Part shown: positions 39,301 through 47,240 of the stretch, in pieces
Position numbering within the stretch: position 1 is the first letter of the stretch
Layout of the letters: the number at the start of each line of letters is the position of its first letter
Assembly: GCF_030622045.1 (NCBI RefSeq)
Contig: NZ_CP130886.1
Span: 1,501,557-1,565,556, forward strand
Direction of reading: 5' to 3'
Length of the DNA stretch: 64,000 bases
Source: Planctellipticum variicoloris
GTDB lineage: Bacteria; Planctomycetota; Planctomycetia; Planctomycetales; Planctomycetaceae
The notes under the pieces: model-generated
The model's database searches: none
What the model was told of the DNA's origin: nothing
What the model saw: the letters and a program-made list of their open reading frames with translations, nothing else
Position numbers and translations under genes: made by a program

Positions 39301-39594
39301 GCCCCGCAGGCCCTCTTCATGATGAACAGCCAGCTCGTCGCCGAGCAGACGCTGAGCCTCGCCGACCGCCTTCTGAGTGAAACAACGCTCGACGACGCCG
39401 GCCGCGTCCGAGCCGTCTACCGCGCCGCATACGCCCGCGACCCCGACGCCCGGGAGACCGATCGCGCAATCGCCTTCGTCACCGCTTACGCCCGGAAATC
39501 GTCGGACGCTCAGGCCCCCGAAGCTCGCCGCCGCGGCTGGCAGAGCCTCTGCCGCGCCGTCCTCGGAGCCAACGAATTCGTCTTTGTGGAATAG
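36355..39594 (+). CDS. PSD1 / planctomycete cytochrome c protein (PSCyt1-DUF1549-DUF1553)
   Basis: A 1079-residue secreted protein. A signal peptide is followed by a planctomycete cytochrome C domain with haem motif CQECH (Cys49, Cys52, His53) and a methionine-containing KMPPKEKPSRDE. The DUF1549 domain (about 170-390) includes VARYADSNGLDENLAHAHAF and a second CxxCH, GCARCHDHKFDPVS. A beta-sandwich insert at about 480-610 (LEAEDYARGNVL, EYDVEVARAGWYQLEVRY) resembles a carbohydrate-binding module. DUF1553 (about 790-1070) has RVIVNRVWQWHFGFGLVRSS and QALFMMNSQLVAEQTL. AAGGA lies 10 bases before the ATG. Such proteins pair with DUF1501 genes, as here; roles in polysaccharide degradation have been proposed. 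Confidence 0.93.
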   Translation: MRDSLPQTLSGLFALIVVALVGTPSVRGEDSAALEFFERKVRPLLIAKCQECHSADNAESEFSVDSLSALLKGGTRGPAIVPGKPAASLMLSAMKHGETLKMPPKEKPSRDEIAIITQWIEAGAHWPDSGPVARSTGGAVAKEPGITAEQRDFWAFQPARRTPTPAVTQPDWIRSSLDAFILHKLEAAGLSPAPQADKRTLLRRVTFDLIGLPPTPEDVDAFLADDSPDAFEKVVDRLLASPHYGERYGRHWLDVARYADSNGLDENLAHAHAFRYRDYVVRSFNRDLPFDDFITEQLAGDLLPHGEDAEAVTEGLAATGFLVLGAKMLAEDDPVKMQMDIIDEQIDTVGKAFLGLTLGCARCHDHKFDPVSTADYYGLAGIFKSTRTMENFGVVAKWQERPLATPAQLAERQQRQSLVDTKQSEIQQQVDQENQRLLSDERRKLGEYLLAATSQQWREDLKTSTASLGQQAAAEMPGLQILEAEDYARGNVLRDTTSYGVGIGVLVNRGETPNFVEYDVEVARAGWYQLEVRYAAAGSRPCTLTINGTVRETNLAGGVTGGWQPDSQKWEVVGFFELLAGRNLIRLEQPQFFPHIDKMLIAPAPAELAALAIPTDGPSVACWPELVQTVRDLIAHPEKDPDAVFKAWRELLTRPRMESLKTLPLLALDYQDRAKLILDRPADADLPPSEAALRKLLQDPKGAFAAPATIETHYAPAVASNLQQLRVEKESLQTLVPQFPDVMAVSDQQVENVPVHYRGSHLTLGPVVPRRYLRILDDGSSPPPSPSGSGRLELAQWLTSDRQPLTARVIVNRVWQWHFGFGLVRSSDNFGMLGELPSHPELLDHIALEFVEQGWSLKRLHREILRSATYQMGTQISEQALLVDPENRLRWKFARRRLEAEAIRDAALAVSGQLDGTMTGSLLPTANRAYVTSTANVNPAIYQSNRRSLYLPVVRSALYEVFQAFDFADPSVLSGERQSTTVAPQALFMMNSQLVAEQTLSLADRLLSETTLDDAGRVRAVYRAAYARDPDARETDRAIAFVTAYARKSSDAQAPEARRRGWQSLCRAVLGANEFVFVE

Positions 39595-39622
39595 TCCCTT
39601 GAAATCCAACAGCGAATCACTG

Positions 39623-41005
39623 ATGAAAGTCTCCCGCCGCGACATGCTGCGCCGCTGCGGCGCCGGATTCGGCAGCCTGGCGCTCGCCTCCCTCCTGGCC
39701 GAAGAGGCCGCCGCGGAGTCCCTCGCGGCAAGGGCCTCCCAGTACGCTCCCAAGGCCAAACAGGTCATCTTCCTGTTCATGCACGGCGGACCGTCGCAAG
39801 TCGATACCTTCGACTACAAACCTCTCCTCGAACGGGATCACGGCAAACCGCTCCCCTTCGACAAGCCCCGTGTCGTTTCCGCCCCGACCGGAAACCTGCT
39901 CAAGTCGCCATTCAAATTCCGCCAATACGGCGAATCGGGTGCGTGGGTCAGCGAGATCTTCCCCCACGTCGCCGGCTGCGTCGACGACCTGTGCCTCATC
40001 AACTCCATGCACTGCTCCAACTCCCGCCACGGGGGCGCTCTGCTGGAGCTCCACACCGGCAGCGACACCTTCGTCCGACCCAGCCTGGGCTCGTGGATCA
40101 CCTACGGACTCGGCACCGAAAACCGCGATTTCCCCGGCTTCATCACCATTTGCCCCACCCTCACCCACGGCGGCGTCAACGCCTACAATTCCTCCTTCCT
40201 CCCCGCCGACTACCAGGGAACGCCGCTCGGCAACGCCAGCATCCCTTCCGACAAGGCGAAAATTCCGTTCATCGAAAACTTCGACAGAACCCCGCGCGAC
40301 CTGCAGCGCATGGAGCTCGACCTCCTCCAGTCCATGAACCGCGACGGCCTCACCCGCAGCGGCCCCGACGACCTCCTCGAAGCCCGCATCAACTCCTTCG
40401 AACTCGCCTTCCGGCTGCAGGCCGAGGCCCCCCAGCTCCAGGATCTGTCCGACGAGAGCGAAGCCACGCAGAAGCAATACGGCCTCGACGACCCCACCAC
40501 AAAAAACTTCGGCCAGCAGTGCCTGATGGCCCGACGCTTCATCGAGCAGGGCGTCCGCTTCGTCCAGTGCACCCACAGCTACAAATGGGACCAGCACGGC
40601 AATCTCAAGGCCGACCATACCCGCAACGCCCGCGAAGTCGATCAGCCCATCGCCGCTCTCCTGCACGATCTCAAGGCCCGCGGCCTCCTCGAAAGTACGC
40701 TCGTCCTCTGGGGCGGAGAATTCGGCCGCACCCCCGTCGCCCAGGGGGACGACGGCCGCGACCACAACCCGCAGGGGTACACCATGTGGATGGCCGGCGG
40801 CGGAATCAAAAGCGGCCTGGTCTACGGGCACACCGACGACTACGGCTACTACGCCGTCGAAAACAAGGTCCACGTCCACGATCTGCACGCCACCATGCTG
40901 CACCTGCTGGGACTCGACCACACCAAGCTGACTTACCGCTACGCCGGCCGCGACTTCCGGCTGACCGACGTCCACGGCGAAGTCATCCACGACATCCTCG
41001 CCTGA
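39623..41005 (+). CDS. DUF1501 family protein, Tat-type signal
   Basis: A 460-residue protein of the alkaline-phosphatase/sulfatase-like superfamily. A twin-arginine-like signal (SRRDMLRRCGAGFGSLALAS) is followed by KQVIFLFMHGGPSQVDTFDY, the DUF1501 N-terminal motif. Also present are NSRHGGALLELHTGSD, CTHSYKWDQHGNLKADHTRN and LWGGEFGRTPVAQGDDGRDH, conserved in the family. The ATG at 39623 starts 28 bp after the PSD1 stop, so they are one transcription unit. The longer open frame overlaps PSD1 and is rejected. Substrate and reaction are unknown. Confidence 0.93.
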   Translation: MKVSRRDMLRRCGAGFGSLALASLLAEEAAAESLAARASQYAPKAKQVIFLFMHGGPSQVDTFDYKPLLERDHGKPLPFDKPRVVSAPTGNLLKSPFKFRQYGESGAWVSEIFPHVAGCVDDLCLINSMHCSNSRHGGALLELHTGSDTFVRPSLGSWITYGLGTENRDFPGFITICPTLTHGGVNAYNSSFLPADYQGTPLGNASIPSDKAKIPFIENFDRTPRDLQRMELDLLQSMNRDGLTRSGPDDLLEARINSFELAFRLQAEAPQLQDLSDESEATQKQYGLDDPTTKNFGQQCLMARRFIEQGVRFVQCTHSYKWDQHGNLKADHTRNAREVDQPIAALLHDLKARGLLESTLVLWGGEFGRTPVAQGDDGRDHNPQGYTMWMAGGGIKSGLVYGHTDDYGYYAVENKVHVHDLHATMLHLLGLDHTKLTYRYAGRDFRLTDVHGEVIHDILA

Positions 41006-41036
41006 CCGGCCAGTCCAACACCTTTGAAATCTCACC

Positions 41037-42422
41037 ATGCTGTCGATGCTCGATCGTGGTCCGACACTGTGCGACGGCCTGACGCGCCGCGAGGCGCTGC
41101 GCATCGGCGGAATCGGTCTGGGAGGTCTCTCCCTGCCGCAACTGCTCCGCTCGCAGACGGCACGGGCGGAAACAGGCGCAGCCCCGCGCGCGAAAAACGT
41201 GATCATCTTCGGCCTCGTCGGCGGCCCGGCCCAGCACGAAACCTGGGATCCCAAACCCGAAGCCCCCGTCGAGGTTCGCGGCGAATTCGGCGCCATCGCC
41301 ACGAGAACCCCCGGTCTCTATGTCGGCGAATTGATGCCGAAGACCGCGCAGCTCACCCACAAAATCGCCGTCCTCCGCGCCGTGGTCACGCGCGACAACG
41401 CCCACAGTTCCAGCGGCTACCAGCTCCTGACCGGTGTACCCCACGTCCCGCCGAACGCCGAAAGCGTCACCGCAAAAGCTCCCAATCTGGCCCCCTCCTG
41501 GGGAGCGATGGTCCGGTACCTGCGTCCCTCCCGCGGTCAACTGCCGTCCGCCGTGACTCTCCCCGAACACATCTGGAACGACGGCAACTTCCCCTGGCCC
41601 GGACAGGACGCCGGTCTCCTGGGCCGCAAGTACGATCCCTGGCTCCTGACGTGCGATCCCTCAGCCGCCACGTTCAAGCCGCCGGCCCTGACCCTGCCCG
41701 ACGAAATCCCGAGCCGACGCTTCGAGAGCCGGCGTAGCCTCCTCGCGGAACTGGAGCATCGAAGAACCCCGATCGGCGCCGCCGAGGATCAGTACGGTGA
41801 CGACGTCCAGCAGGCCTTCGGCGTCCTCGCCACAGGCGCCACCCGCCGCGCCTTCGATCTCGACCTCGAAACGCCCCAGACTCGCGACCGCTACGGACGC
41901 AGCCGGTTCGCGCAGAGCGTCCTCCTCGCCCGGCGCCTCGTCGAAGCCGGCGTCTCGCTGGTCCAGGTCAACTGGACCCGAATCGCCGATCAGCCCAACC
42001 AGGGGGGCTGGGACACGCACGCCACGCACAACGCGGCCTGCAAGAATCTGCTGATGCCGATCATGGACCAGTGCTACTCGGCCCTCATCGAAGACCTCGA
42101 CCAGCGCGGCCTGCTCGACGATACCCTCGTCGTCTGGATGGGTGAGTTCGGCCGCACGCCGCGCTTCAACGCCAACGCCGGCCGCGACCACTGGGGCAAC
42201 GCCTTCTCGCTGGCCCTGTGCGGCGGCGGAATCCGTGGCGGCGTGGCCCACGGCCAGTCAGACGCTCACGCCGCCTACCCCGTCAGCGGCATTGTCGAGC
42301 CCGCCGACCTGTGCGCCACAGTCTTCCACCAGCTCGGCTACGCCCCGGATACCCTGCTCCACGACCAGCTCGGCCGCCCGATCCCACTCAGCCGCGGCCG
42401 CATCATCCAGGAAGTGCTCTGA
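41037..42422 (+). CDS. Second DUF1501 family protein
   Basis: A 461-residue paralogue-like DUF1501 protein, clearly diverged from its neighbour. The Tat-like signal is TRREALRIGGIGLGGLSLPQ; then come KNVIIFGLVGGPAQHETWDP, RAVVTRDNAHSSSGYQLLTG, QVNWTRIADQPNQGGWDTHA and VWMGEFGRTPRFNANAGRDH. It lies 31 bp after the first DUF1501 gene, giving a PSD1-DUF1501-DUF1501 operon. Two DUF1501 genes after one PSD1 is less usual than a simple pair. Function unknown. Confidence 0.92.
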   Translation: MLSMLDRGPTLCDGLTRREALRIGGIGLGGLSLPQLLRSQTARAETGAAPRAKNVIIFGLVGGPAQHETWDPKPEAPVEVRGEFGAIATRTPGLYVGELMPKTAQLTHKIAVLRAVVTRDNAHSSSGYQLLTGVPHVPPNAESVTAKAPNLAPSWGAMVRYLRPSRGQLPSAVTLPEHIWNDGNFPWPGQDAGLLGRKYDPWLLTCDPSAATFKPPALTLPDEIPSRRFESRRSLLAELEHRRTPIGAAEDQYGDDVQQAFGVLATGATRRAFDLDLETPQTRDRYGRSRFAQSVLLARRLVEAGVSLVQVNWTRIADQPNQGGWDTHATHNAACKNLLMPIMDQCYSALIEDLDQRGLLDDTLVVWMGEFGRTPRFNANAGRDHWGNAFSLALCGGGIRGGVAHGQSDAHAAYPVSGIVEPADLCATVFHQLGYAPDTLLHDQLGRPIPLSRGRIIQEVL

Positions 42423-42475
42423 ATCCTCGTCCACTCCGCATTGCTTACTTTGCACCCTGCACTTCTTTCTTCATC

Positions 42476-43402
42476 TCACAGCGGATGCGCCCACCCCTTC
42501 GCCTCCAGTACCGTCTCGCGGCCATCTTCCATCACCAGCACCGCCCCCAGCCCCCCCGTAATCTCACCAATCCGCGTCAGCGGCGTCCCATGAGACCAGT
42601 TCGCGAGCAGCAGCTCTCCCGCCGACGGCTCCACCGTAAACAGCAGCTCAAAGTCCTCCCCGTCGGACAGCGCCCGGTCCAGCGGAGACTTGTCCGCCGG
42701 CATCAGCCCGATCTCGGGCGAAAGCGGAATCCGAGGCCCCTCCACCCGCGCGCCAACCCCGCTCGCCTCCAGCAAGTGGTGCAGATCCGCCCCCAGACCG
42801 TCGCTGATGTCGATCATCGCCGTCGGTCGAACGGTTTCCAGGATTGCCGCGACCTCCGCCACCCGCGGCGTAAACGTCAGATGCCGCCCCGCCAGACTTC
42901 CCCCCAGCCGCCCGGTCACGCAGATCCAGTCCCCGGGCTGCGCGCCGCTCCGAAGCAGCGGAGCCCCCGCGACGGGCTCGCCCAGGACCGTAATGTTGAT
43001 CACCAGCGGCCCCCCCCAACTGTTGGTATCTCCTCCCGCAATCGCAACGTGGAACTCGCAAGCCAGCTCAAACAGCCCCCCGTACAGCCGCCGGGCAAAC
43101 TCCTCCCCCCGCCCCTGCGTCAGGCAGATCGAAACGAACGCCGCCACCGGCCGCCCCCCCATCGCCGCAATGTCACTCAGGTTCACAGCCAGCGACTTCC
43201 GCCCGATCAGCTCCGGCGTCGCAGTCTCCGCCGTGAAGTCGACTCCCTCCATCAGCATGTCGGTCGTCACCACGCACGCCCGATCCCCCGGCCAGTCGAG
43301 CACCGCCGCATCGTCCCCAATGCCGACGCGCACCGCCGGCGCCGTCGTCCTCCCGGCCTCTCGCCGAATCCAGTCAATCAAAGCGAATTCCGCTGCAGCC
43401 AT
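42476..43402 (-). CDS. thiL: Thiamine-monophosphate kinase
   Basis: A 308-residue PurM-like ATP-dependent kinase that converts thiamine monophosphate to thiamine diphosphate. Visible are VRVGIGDDAAVL, VVTTDMLMEGVDF, RKSLAVNLSDIAAMGGRPVA, AIAGGDTNSW and MIDISDGLGADLHHL, the Mg/ATP-binding aspartate-rich motifs of ThiL. Length fits. It converges on the DUF1501 operon with a 53-bp gap and stands alone as far as thiamine genes are concerned. Confidence 0.93.
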   Translation of the reverse strand: MAAAEFALIDWIRREAGRTTAPAVRVGIGDDAAVLDWPGDRACVVTTDMLMEGVDFTAETATPELIGRKSLAVNLSDIAAMGGRPVAAFVSICLTQGRGEEFARRLYGGLFELACEFHVAIAGGDTNSWGGPLVINITVLGEPVAGAPLLRSGAQPGDWICVTGRLGGSLAGRHLTFTPRVAEVAAILETVRPTAMIDISDGLGADLHHLLEASGVGARVEGPRIPLSPEIGLMPADKSPLDRALSDGEDFELLFTVEPSAGELLLANWSHGTPLTRIGEITGGLGAVLVMEDGRETVLEAKGWAHPL

Positions 43403-43437
43403 GCTGACGTCCAGGCTGTGTCGTTAATGGGGGAAGC

Positions 43438-43475
43438 GGGTGGCCGGGGCTGGGAGCGTCTTCGCGAAACCCCGG
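43438..43475. repeat. Intergenic hairpin repeat, family 1 copy B (half element)
   Basis: GGGTGGCCGGGGCTGGGAGCG begins a sequence nearly identical to the first half of the elements at 19652 and 56107. Its stem is CCGGGG (43444) / CCCCGG (43470). The second hairpin is missing. Confidence 0.65.
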
Positions 43476-43512
43476 TCTCCGATTCCGAAGGAATTCTCGC
43501 ATCCTACAACGA

Positions 43513-43543
43513 AAACGCCCCCGACCAGAGATCGGGGGCGTTT
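43513..43543 (-). terminator. Intrinsic terminator of the HtrA protease gene
   Basis: A 12-bp perfect stem (AAACGCCCCCGA / TCGGGGGCGTTT) with a 7-base loop, ending in TTTT on the minus strand, 36 bp after the protease stop codon. Confidence 0.8.
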
Positions 43544-43578
43544 GGATTTCGTTCGATTTGCGATCCGCTGGGCGCGAA

Positions 43579-44943
43579 TCAGTTGTGCTTCATCGCGACC
43601 TGCAAATGACCGAACAGCGTCTCGGATCCCCGGATGATATAGAACTTCAGCGGCTGCTCGTTCAGCGGCTGATTCAGAATCCATGCGACGTTGTCCGTCG
43701 AAATCGTCTCCCACAGATGCAGCCCGACCAGAATGTCTCCCGGCTTGATCCCGTTCTGAAACGCCGGGCTGTCCGACCGCACTTCCAGAACCCGCATCCC
43801 GCCATGATACTTCGGAGCCACCAGCGTCTTCTGCTGAGCCGGCAGCGGCGTCAGTCGCAGGCCGAGGACGGCCCAGGACTTCTCCATGACGGGAGTATCG
43901 TTGTTGGCCCGGGCGACGATCTCGGTGCTCAGCACCGTTTTGCCGTTCTGCTGCGGAGCCAGAGCGATCGTCAACTTCTCCGTCTTGTCATCGCGCCGGA
44001 CCAGCACATCCACCGACTCGCCCGCCGGCTTCCCGAGCAGCGCCCGCTCCCAGTCGGCGCCGTCGACCACGTCGACAGAACCCGCTTTCAGCACGACGTC
44101 GCCGTTCTTCAGTCCCGCCTGGGCCGCCGGGCTGGCCGGCTGAACCCCTTCGACGACCAGCATCCGGTTCGTCCCCGACTTCACATCCTTGCCGAGCATC
44201 CCGTGAACCGTATGGTTCAGTTGCTCGGTGGAAATCAGCCGCGCCACAATGCGCCGGGCGTCGTCGATCGGAATCGCAAATCCGATCCGCTGGGCGCCCG
44301 CCCGGATCGCAACATTGATCCCAATGATCTCCCCGTCGAGATTGATCAGCGGGCCGCCGCTGTTGCCGGGGTTGATGCTCGCGTCCGTCTGAATCAGGTT
44401 CTTGTAAGACTGGTTCTGATTGACTTCCACGTCCCGGCCGAGAGCGCTGATGATCCCCGTCGTGATCGTGTGGCGGTATCCGAAGGCGTTGCCGATCGCG
44501 ATCACCGATTCGCCCAGCATCAGGTCCGAGGACGTGCCGAACGCGGAGACCCGATGAATCTTGGTCGCGTTGACCTTGATCACCGCCAGGTCCTGCTCGC
44601 GATCGAACGAAACCACGTTCGCGTCGTAGTCGCTACCGTCCTGAAAACTGCAGCGGATCACGTCGACGTCTTCGATCACGTGGAAGTTCGTGACGATGTA
44701 GCCCCGTTCGTCGATGACGACGCCGGTCCCCATCCCGTTGATCTTGCGACCTTTGCCCGCCGCAAACACGGCGTCGCGATCGGCGGCAGGCTTCTCGGTG
44801 TGAATGTTGACGACGGAAACCGCCGCCCGTTTGACAGCGCGGACGACCGGCGTCTCTCGCTGTTCCGATGCCAGAAGTGTCGTGCCGAGGCCCCAGGTCA
44901 TCAGGGCCCAGCACAGTCCGGTGGACGTTAACCGTTGTGTCAT
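43579..44943 (-). CDS. HtrA/DegP-type serine protease with two PDZ domains
   Basis: A 454-residue secreted protease/chaperone. A signal peptide-like start (MTQRLTSTGLCWALMTWGLG) is followed by a trypsin-like domain with the full triad: His88 in TNFHVIED, Asp118 in EQDLAVIKV and Ser195 in NPGNSGGPLI. PDZ1 (about 250-330; MLVVEGVQPASPAAQAGLKN, GDVVLKAG) and PDZ2 (about 365-450; VLEVRSDSPAFQNGIKPGD) follow. Members degrade misfolded envelope proteins. The ATG at 44943 begins the signal sequence; the open frame upstream to 45297 is rejected. Confidence 0.93.
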   Translation of the reverse strand: MTQRLTSTGLCWALMTWGLGTTLLASEQRETPVVRAVKRAAVSVVNIHTEKPAADRDAVFAAGKGRKINGMGTGVVIDERGYIVTNFHVIEDVDVIRCSFQDGSDYDANVVSFDREQDLAVIKVNATKIHRVSAFGTSSDLMLGESVIAIGNAFGYRHTITTGIISALGRDVEVNQNQSYKNLIQTDASINPGNSGGPLINLDGEIIGINVAIRAGAQRIGFAIPIDDARRIVARLISTEQLNHTVHGMLGKDVKSGTNRMLVVEGVQPASPAAQAGLKNGDVVLKAGSVDVVDGADWERALLGKPAGESVDVLVRRDDKTEKLTIALAPQQNGKTVLSTEIVARANNDTPVMEKSWAVLGLRLTPLPAQQKTLVAPKYHGGMRVLEVRSDSPAFQNGIKPGDILVGLHLWETISTDNVAWILNQPLNEQPLKFYIIRGSETLFGHLQVAMKHN

Positions 44944-45325
44944 AGGGAAGGTCTGCTCGTGGGCCGCTCGGTGGTTGGTTTGCCAGAACAAAGCTGCGTT
45001 TGCCACGATCCCTCGTGAAGCGGAGAGCGATCCGTCTGTTCTCCAGCGGAGTTGAGGATCGGCGACACTGTCCGGAGCGCTTGAAACCCGCGGGGCGGTG
45101 ACGCATAACTTGCCAAGTCGGAATCGCGCAAAACTGCGTCGACCCTGAGCACGCCGAGTCAGCCGTAACGACCATTCCGGCAGTGACGGGCGGATTCTGC
45201 TCAAGACGCCGCCGGAGCCGACTGCATCTGTGATGCGATCTGCAGCGATCGCAGACCCGCAAAGTTTCCCCAGCCTGCCAGACAGGCCCCCGACCATTCC
45301 GGTCAGTCAAACCTGGAGGACTCTG
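44944..45325. other. Divergent intergenic region between HtrA and TPR genes
   Basis: 382 bases with no supported gene. It should contain both divergent promoters; no clear sigma-70 or sigma-E-like element could be asserted. Confidence 0.5.
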
Positions 45326-45631
45326 ATGTCGCGCCGCAATCAACTGGAGGCGATGCTCGCCGAAGATCCCAGCGATCCCTTCCTGCACTACGCCCTCGCC
45401 ATGGAGGAAAAATCCTCCGGAAATTCCCCCGCCGCCCTCGCCCGGCTGACGGAAATCGAGTCCCGCTTCCCCGATCTCGTCGCCGCCTACTTCCAGCGTG
45501 GACAGATCCTCTCCGCCGCCGGCGAAAGTGAAGCCGCTCAAGACGTTCTGCTTCGAGGCATTGCCGTCGCCCGACGCGTCGGCGACCTCCACGCCGCCGG
45601 CGAAATGCAGGGTCTCCTCGACCTGCTCTGA
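45326..45631 (+). CDS. Small TPR protein
   Basis: A 101-residue soluble helical protein (MSRRNQLEAMLAEDPSDPFL, HYALAMEEKSSGNSPAALAR, AYFQRGQILSAAGESEAAQD) with about two and a half TPR units and no signal peptide. GGAGGA lies five bases upstream of the ATG. A cytoplasmic adaptor role is likely; partner unknown. Similar short TPR proteins are common in planctomycetes. Confidence 0.82.
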   Translation: MSRRNQLEAMLAEDPSDPFLHYALAMEEKSSGNSPAALARLTEIESRFPDLVAAYFQRGQILSAAGESEAAQDVLLRGIAVARRVGDLHAAGEMQGLLDLL

Positions 45632-45675
45632 ACCTCCCCGATTTCCAGTTTGAGAACAGCGCACAACCTCATTCC

Positions 45676-45726
45676 CTCGTTCCCAGGCTCCGCCTGGGAA
45701 TGCCTCTTCGCGAGGCTCCGCCTCGC
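45676..45726. repeat. Intergenic double-hairpin repeat, family 2 copy A
   Basis: Two adjacent small palindromes with three-base TCC loops: TTCCCAGGC/GCCTGGGAA (45680-45700) and GCGAGGC/GCCTCGC (45710-45726). The same two-hairpin layout recurs at 52285. Confidence 0.75.
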
Positions 45727-45822
45727 TCCGAGAACACCGTCCTTCCTAAGATTTGCGGTTCCCCCCCTTTCTTTCTCCTCTCAGTTCGCACCGTGGAACC
45801 CTGAACCACACCGGACAGTGCC

Positions 45823-46881
45823 ATGCCTCGCCTCACCCCCGACTTCCACGCCTGGCTCCGCTCGGCGTCCGAACGGCTCGACCCCGGAAACGCCTGGCCT
45901 GATGAACAAGTCGAAAGGCTTCGATCTGCAGGCGTCCTGCAATGGACCGTTCCCCGCCGCTTCGGCGGCCAGGAGCTGCCCGAACCCGAGCTGCTGCGCG
46001 GCTACCTCGACCTCTCCCGCAGTTGCCTGACCACGGCGTTCCTGCTCACGCAGCACAACGCCGCCGTCCAGCGCCTGGTCAGCGGATCAGAGAACGACTG
46101 GGCCGCAGCACTGCTGACCGCGGTCGCTCGGGACGGCGCCTGGTGCACCGTCGGCATCTCCCACTTCAGCACCTCCCGCCAGCACCTGCAGCGCCCCGTC
46201 GTGGCCGCTGACCAGTCCCCGGATGGAACCTGGCGCCTGAACGGTTGCGTTCCCTGGGTCACCGGCGCCGCTCACGCCGACTGGCTGGTCACCGGCGGCG
46301 CGTTGCCCGACGGTCGGCAGGTCCTGCTCGGCGTCGAACGCGGTTCGCCCGGCGTCACAATCGAAACGCCGCTGCCGCTGATGGCGCTCAACGCCACCCA
46401 AACCGGCCGCGTCCACCTCGGTCAGGTCCGCGTCCCCGCCGACCGGGTGGTGGCGGGCCCAGCCGACCAGGTCATGAAGGTCGGAACGAAAGGAGGAACC
46501 GGTTCGCTGGGCACGTCCGTGCTCGCCCTCGGAACCGCCCTCGGCATCCTGGACCGTCTGAACGAAGAAGTGCAGAGCCGTGAAACGCTGCGCGAAGTCG
46601 TTTCACTCCTCCACAGCGAAGCCGACGGACTTCAGACGGGACTGCTGACGGCGACCGCTCTGGAACAAGGTTCCGCCGGGTCGGCCGAAGAACTCCGCTT
46701 CCGGGCCAACTCGCTGGTCAGTCGAACCAGTCAGGCCTACCTCGCGGCCTGCAAAGGTGCCGGCTACGTGCAAGGGCATCCAGCCGAGCGCGCCATTCGC
46801 GAGGCGATGTTCTTCCAGGTCTGGTCCTGCCCCCAGGCGGTCGTCAACTCCACCCTCAACGATCTCACCTGCCGCGACTGA
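45823..46881 (+). CDS. Acyl-CoA dehydrogenase-like flavoprotein
   Basis: A 352-residue protein. The helical N-terminal domain (FHAWLRSASERLD, LTTAFLLTQHNAAVQRLVS) is followed by a beta-domain with WCTVGISHFSTSRQHLQRP and WRLNGCVPWVTGAAHADWLV, where FAD-contacting residues of acyl-CoA dehydrogenases lie. A C-terminal helical domain ends IREAMFFQVWSCPQAVVNS. It is slightly short for the family (about 380 residues), and I cannot place the usual catalytic glutamate. It may be a two-component flavin monooxygenase relative rather than a true dehydrogenase. No beta-oxidation partner is adjacent. Confidence 0.8.
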   Translation: MPRLTPDFHAWLRSASERLDPGNAWPDEQVERLRSAGVLQWTVPRRFGGQELPEPELLRGYLDLSRSCLTTAFLLTQHNAAVQRLVSGSENDWAAALLTAVARDGAWCTVGISHFSTSRQHLQRPVVAADQSPDGTWRLNGCVPWVTGAAHADWLVTGGALPDGRQVLLGVERGSPGVTIETPLPLMALNATQTGRVHLGQVRVPADRVVAGPADQVMKVGTKGGTGSLGTSVLALGTALGILDRLNEEVQSRETLREVVSLLHSEADGLQTGLLTATALEQGSAGSAEELRFRANSLVSRTSQAYLAACKGAGYVQGHPAERAIREAMFFQVWSCPQAVVNSTLNDLTCRD

Positions 46882-47240
46882 CCTGGGGAGTTCGGATGCA
46901 AAGCCTCTGGCTCAAATGTCCGATCCACACTTCCCTCCGGACGGGGCGAGGAGCTGTCGCCAGGGATGGAGCGGTCGTCGTTCCGGAGAATCTCAGGGGC
47001 CGAGGTCGAGTCTTCGACGTTCGCCATAACTCCTTGCGGAAAATGTGAGCCTCGCGGACTCGACTCACCCGACTTTGGGACTGGGAGGCGCCGTGAGGTT
47101 TCTCCAGCCTCTCTGGTCTCCGCAGGGATGCCTCTGCTACACTTCGCAACGATCCTCTTTCGCCGAGTTGTGATCCGGCGTGAGGGCGGGGACGTTGTCC
47201 CGCTGATGTCGTGCAAGGAATCGCTGGAAGGCCCGCCGGA
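46882..47240. other. Intergenic region before the DUF6677 gene
   Basis: 359 bases with no supported gene; overlapping short frames on both strands show no ribosome site or family signal. Nothing notable is seen. Confidence 0.45.

Noticed and set aside
39617-41302. 561-codon minus-strand frame antisense to the two DUF1501 genes
   Set aside because: It spans the gap between two well-supported genes and shows only a Gly/Val/Ala-rich shadow composition.
45823-46881. Acyl-CoA dehydrogenase as part of a beta-oxidation operon
   Set aside because: Neighbours are a TPR protein and a DUF6677 protein; no thiolase, hydratase or ligase gene is adjacent.
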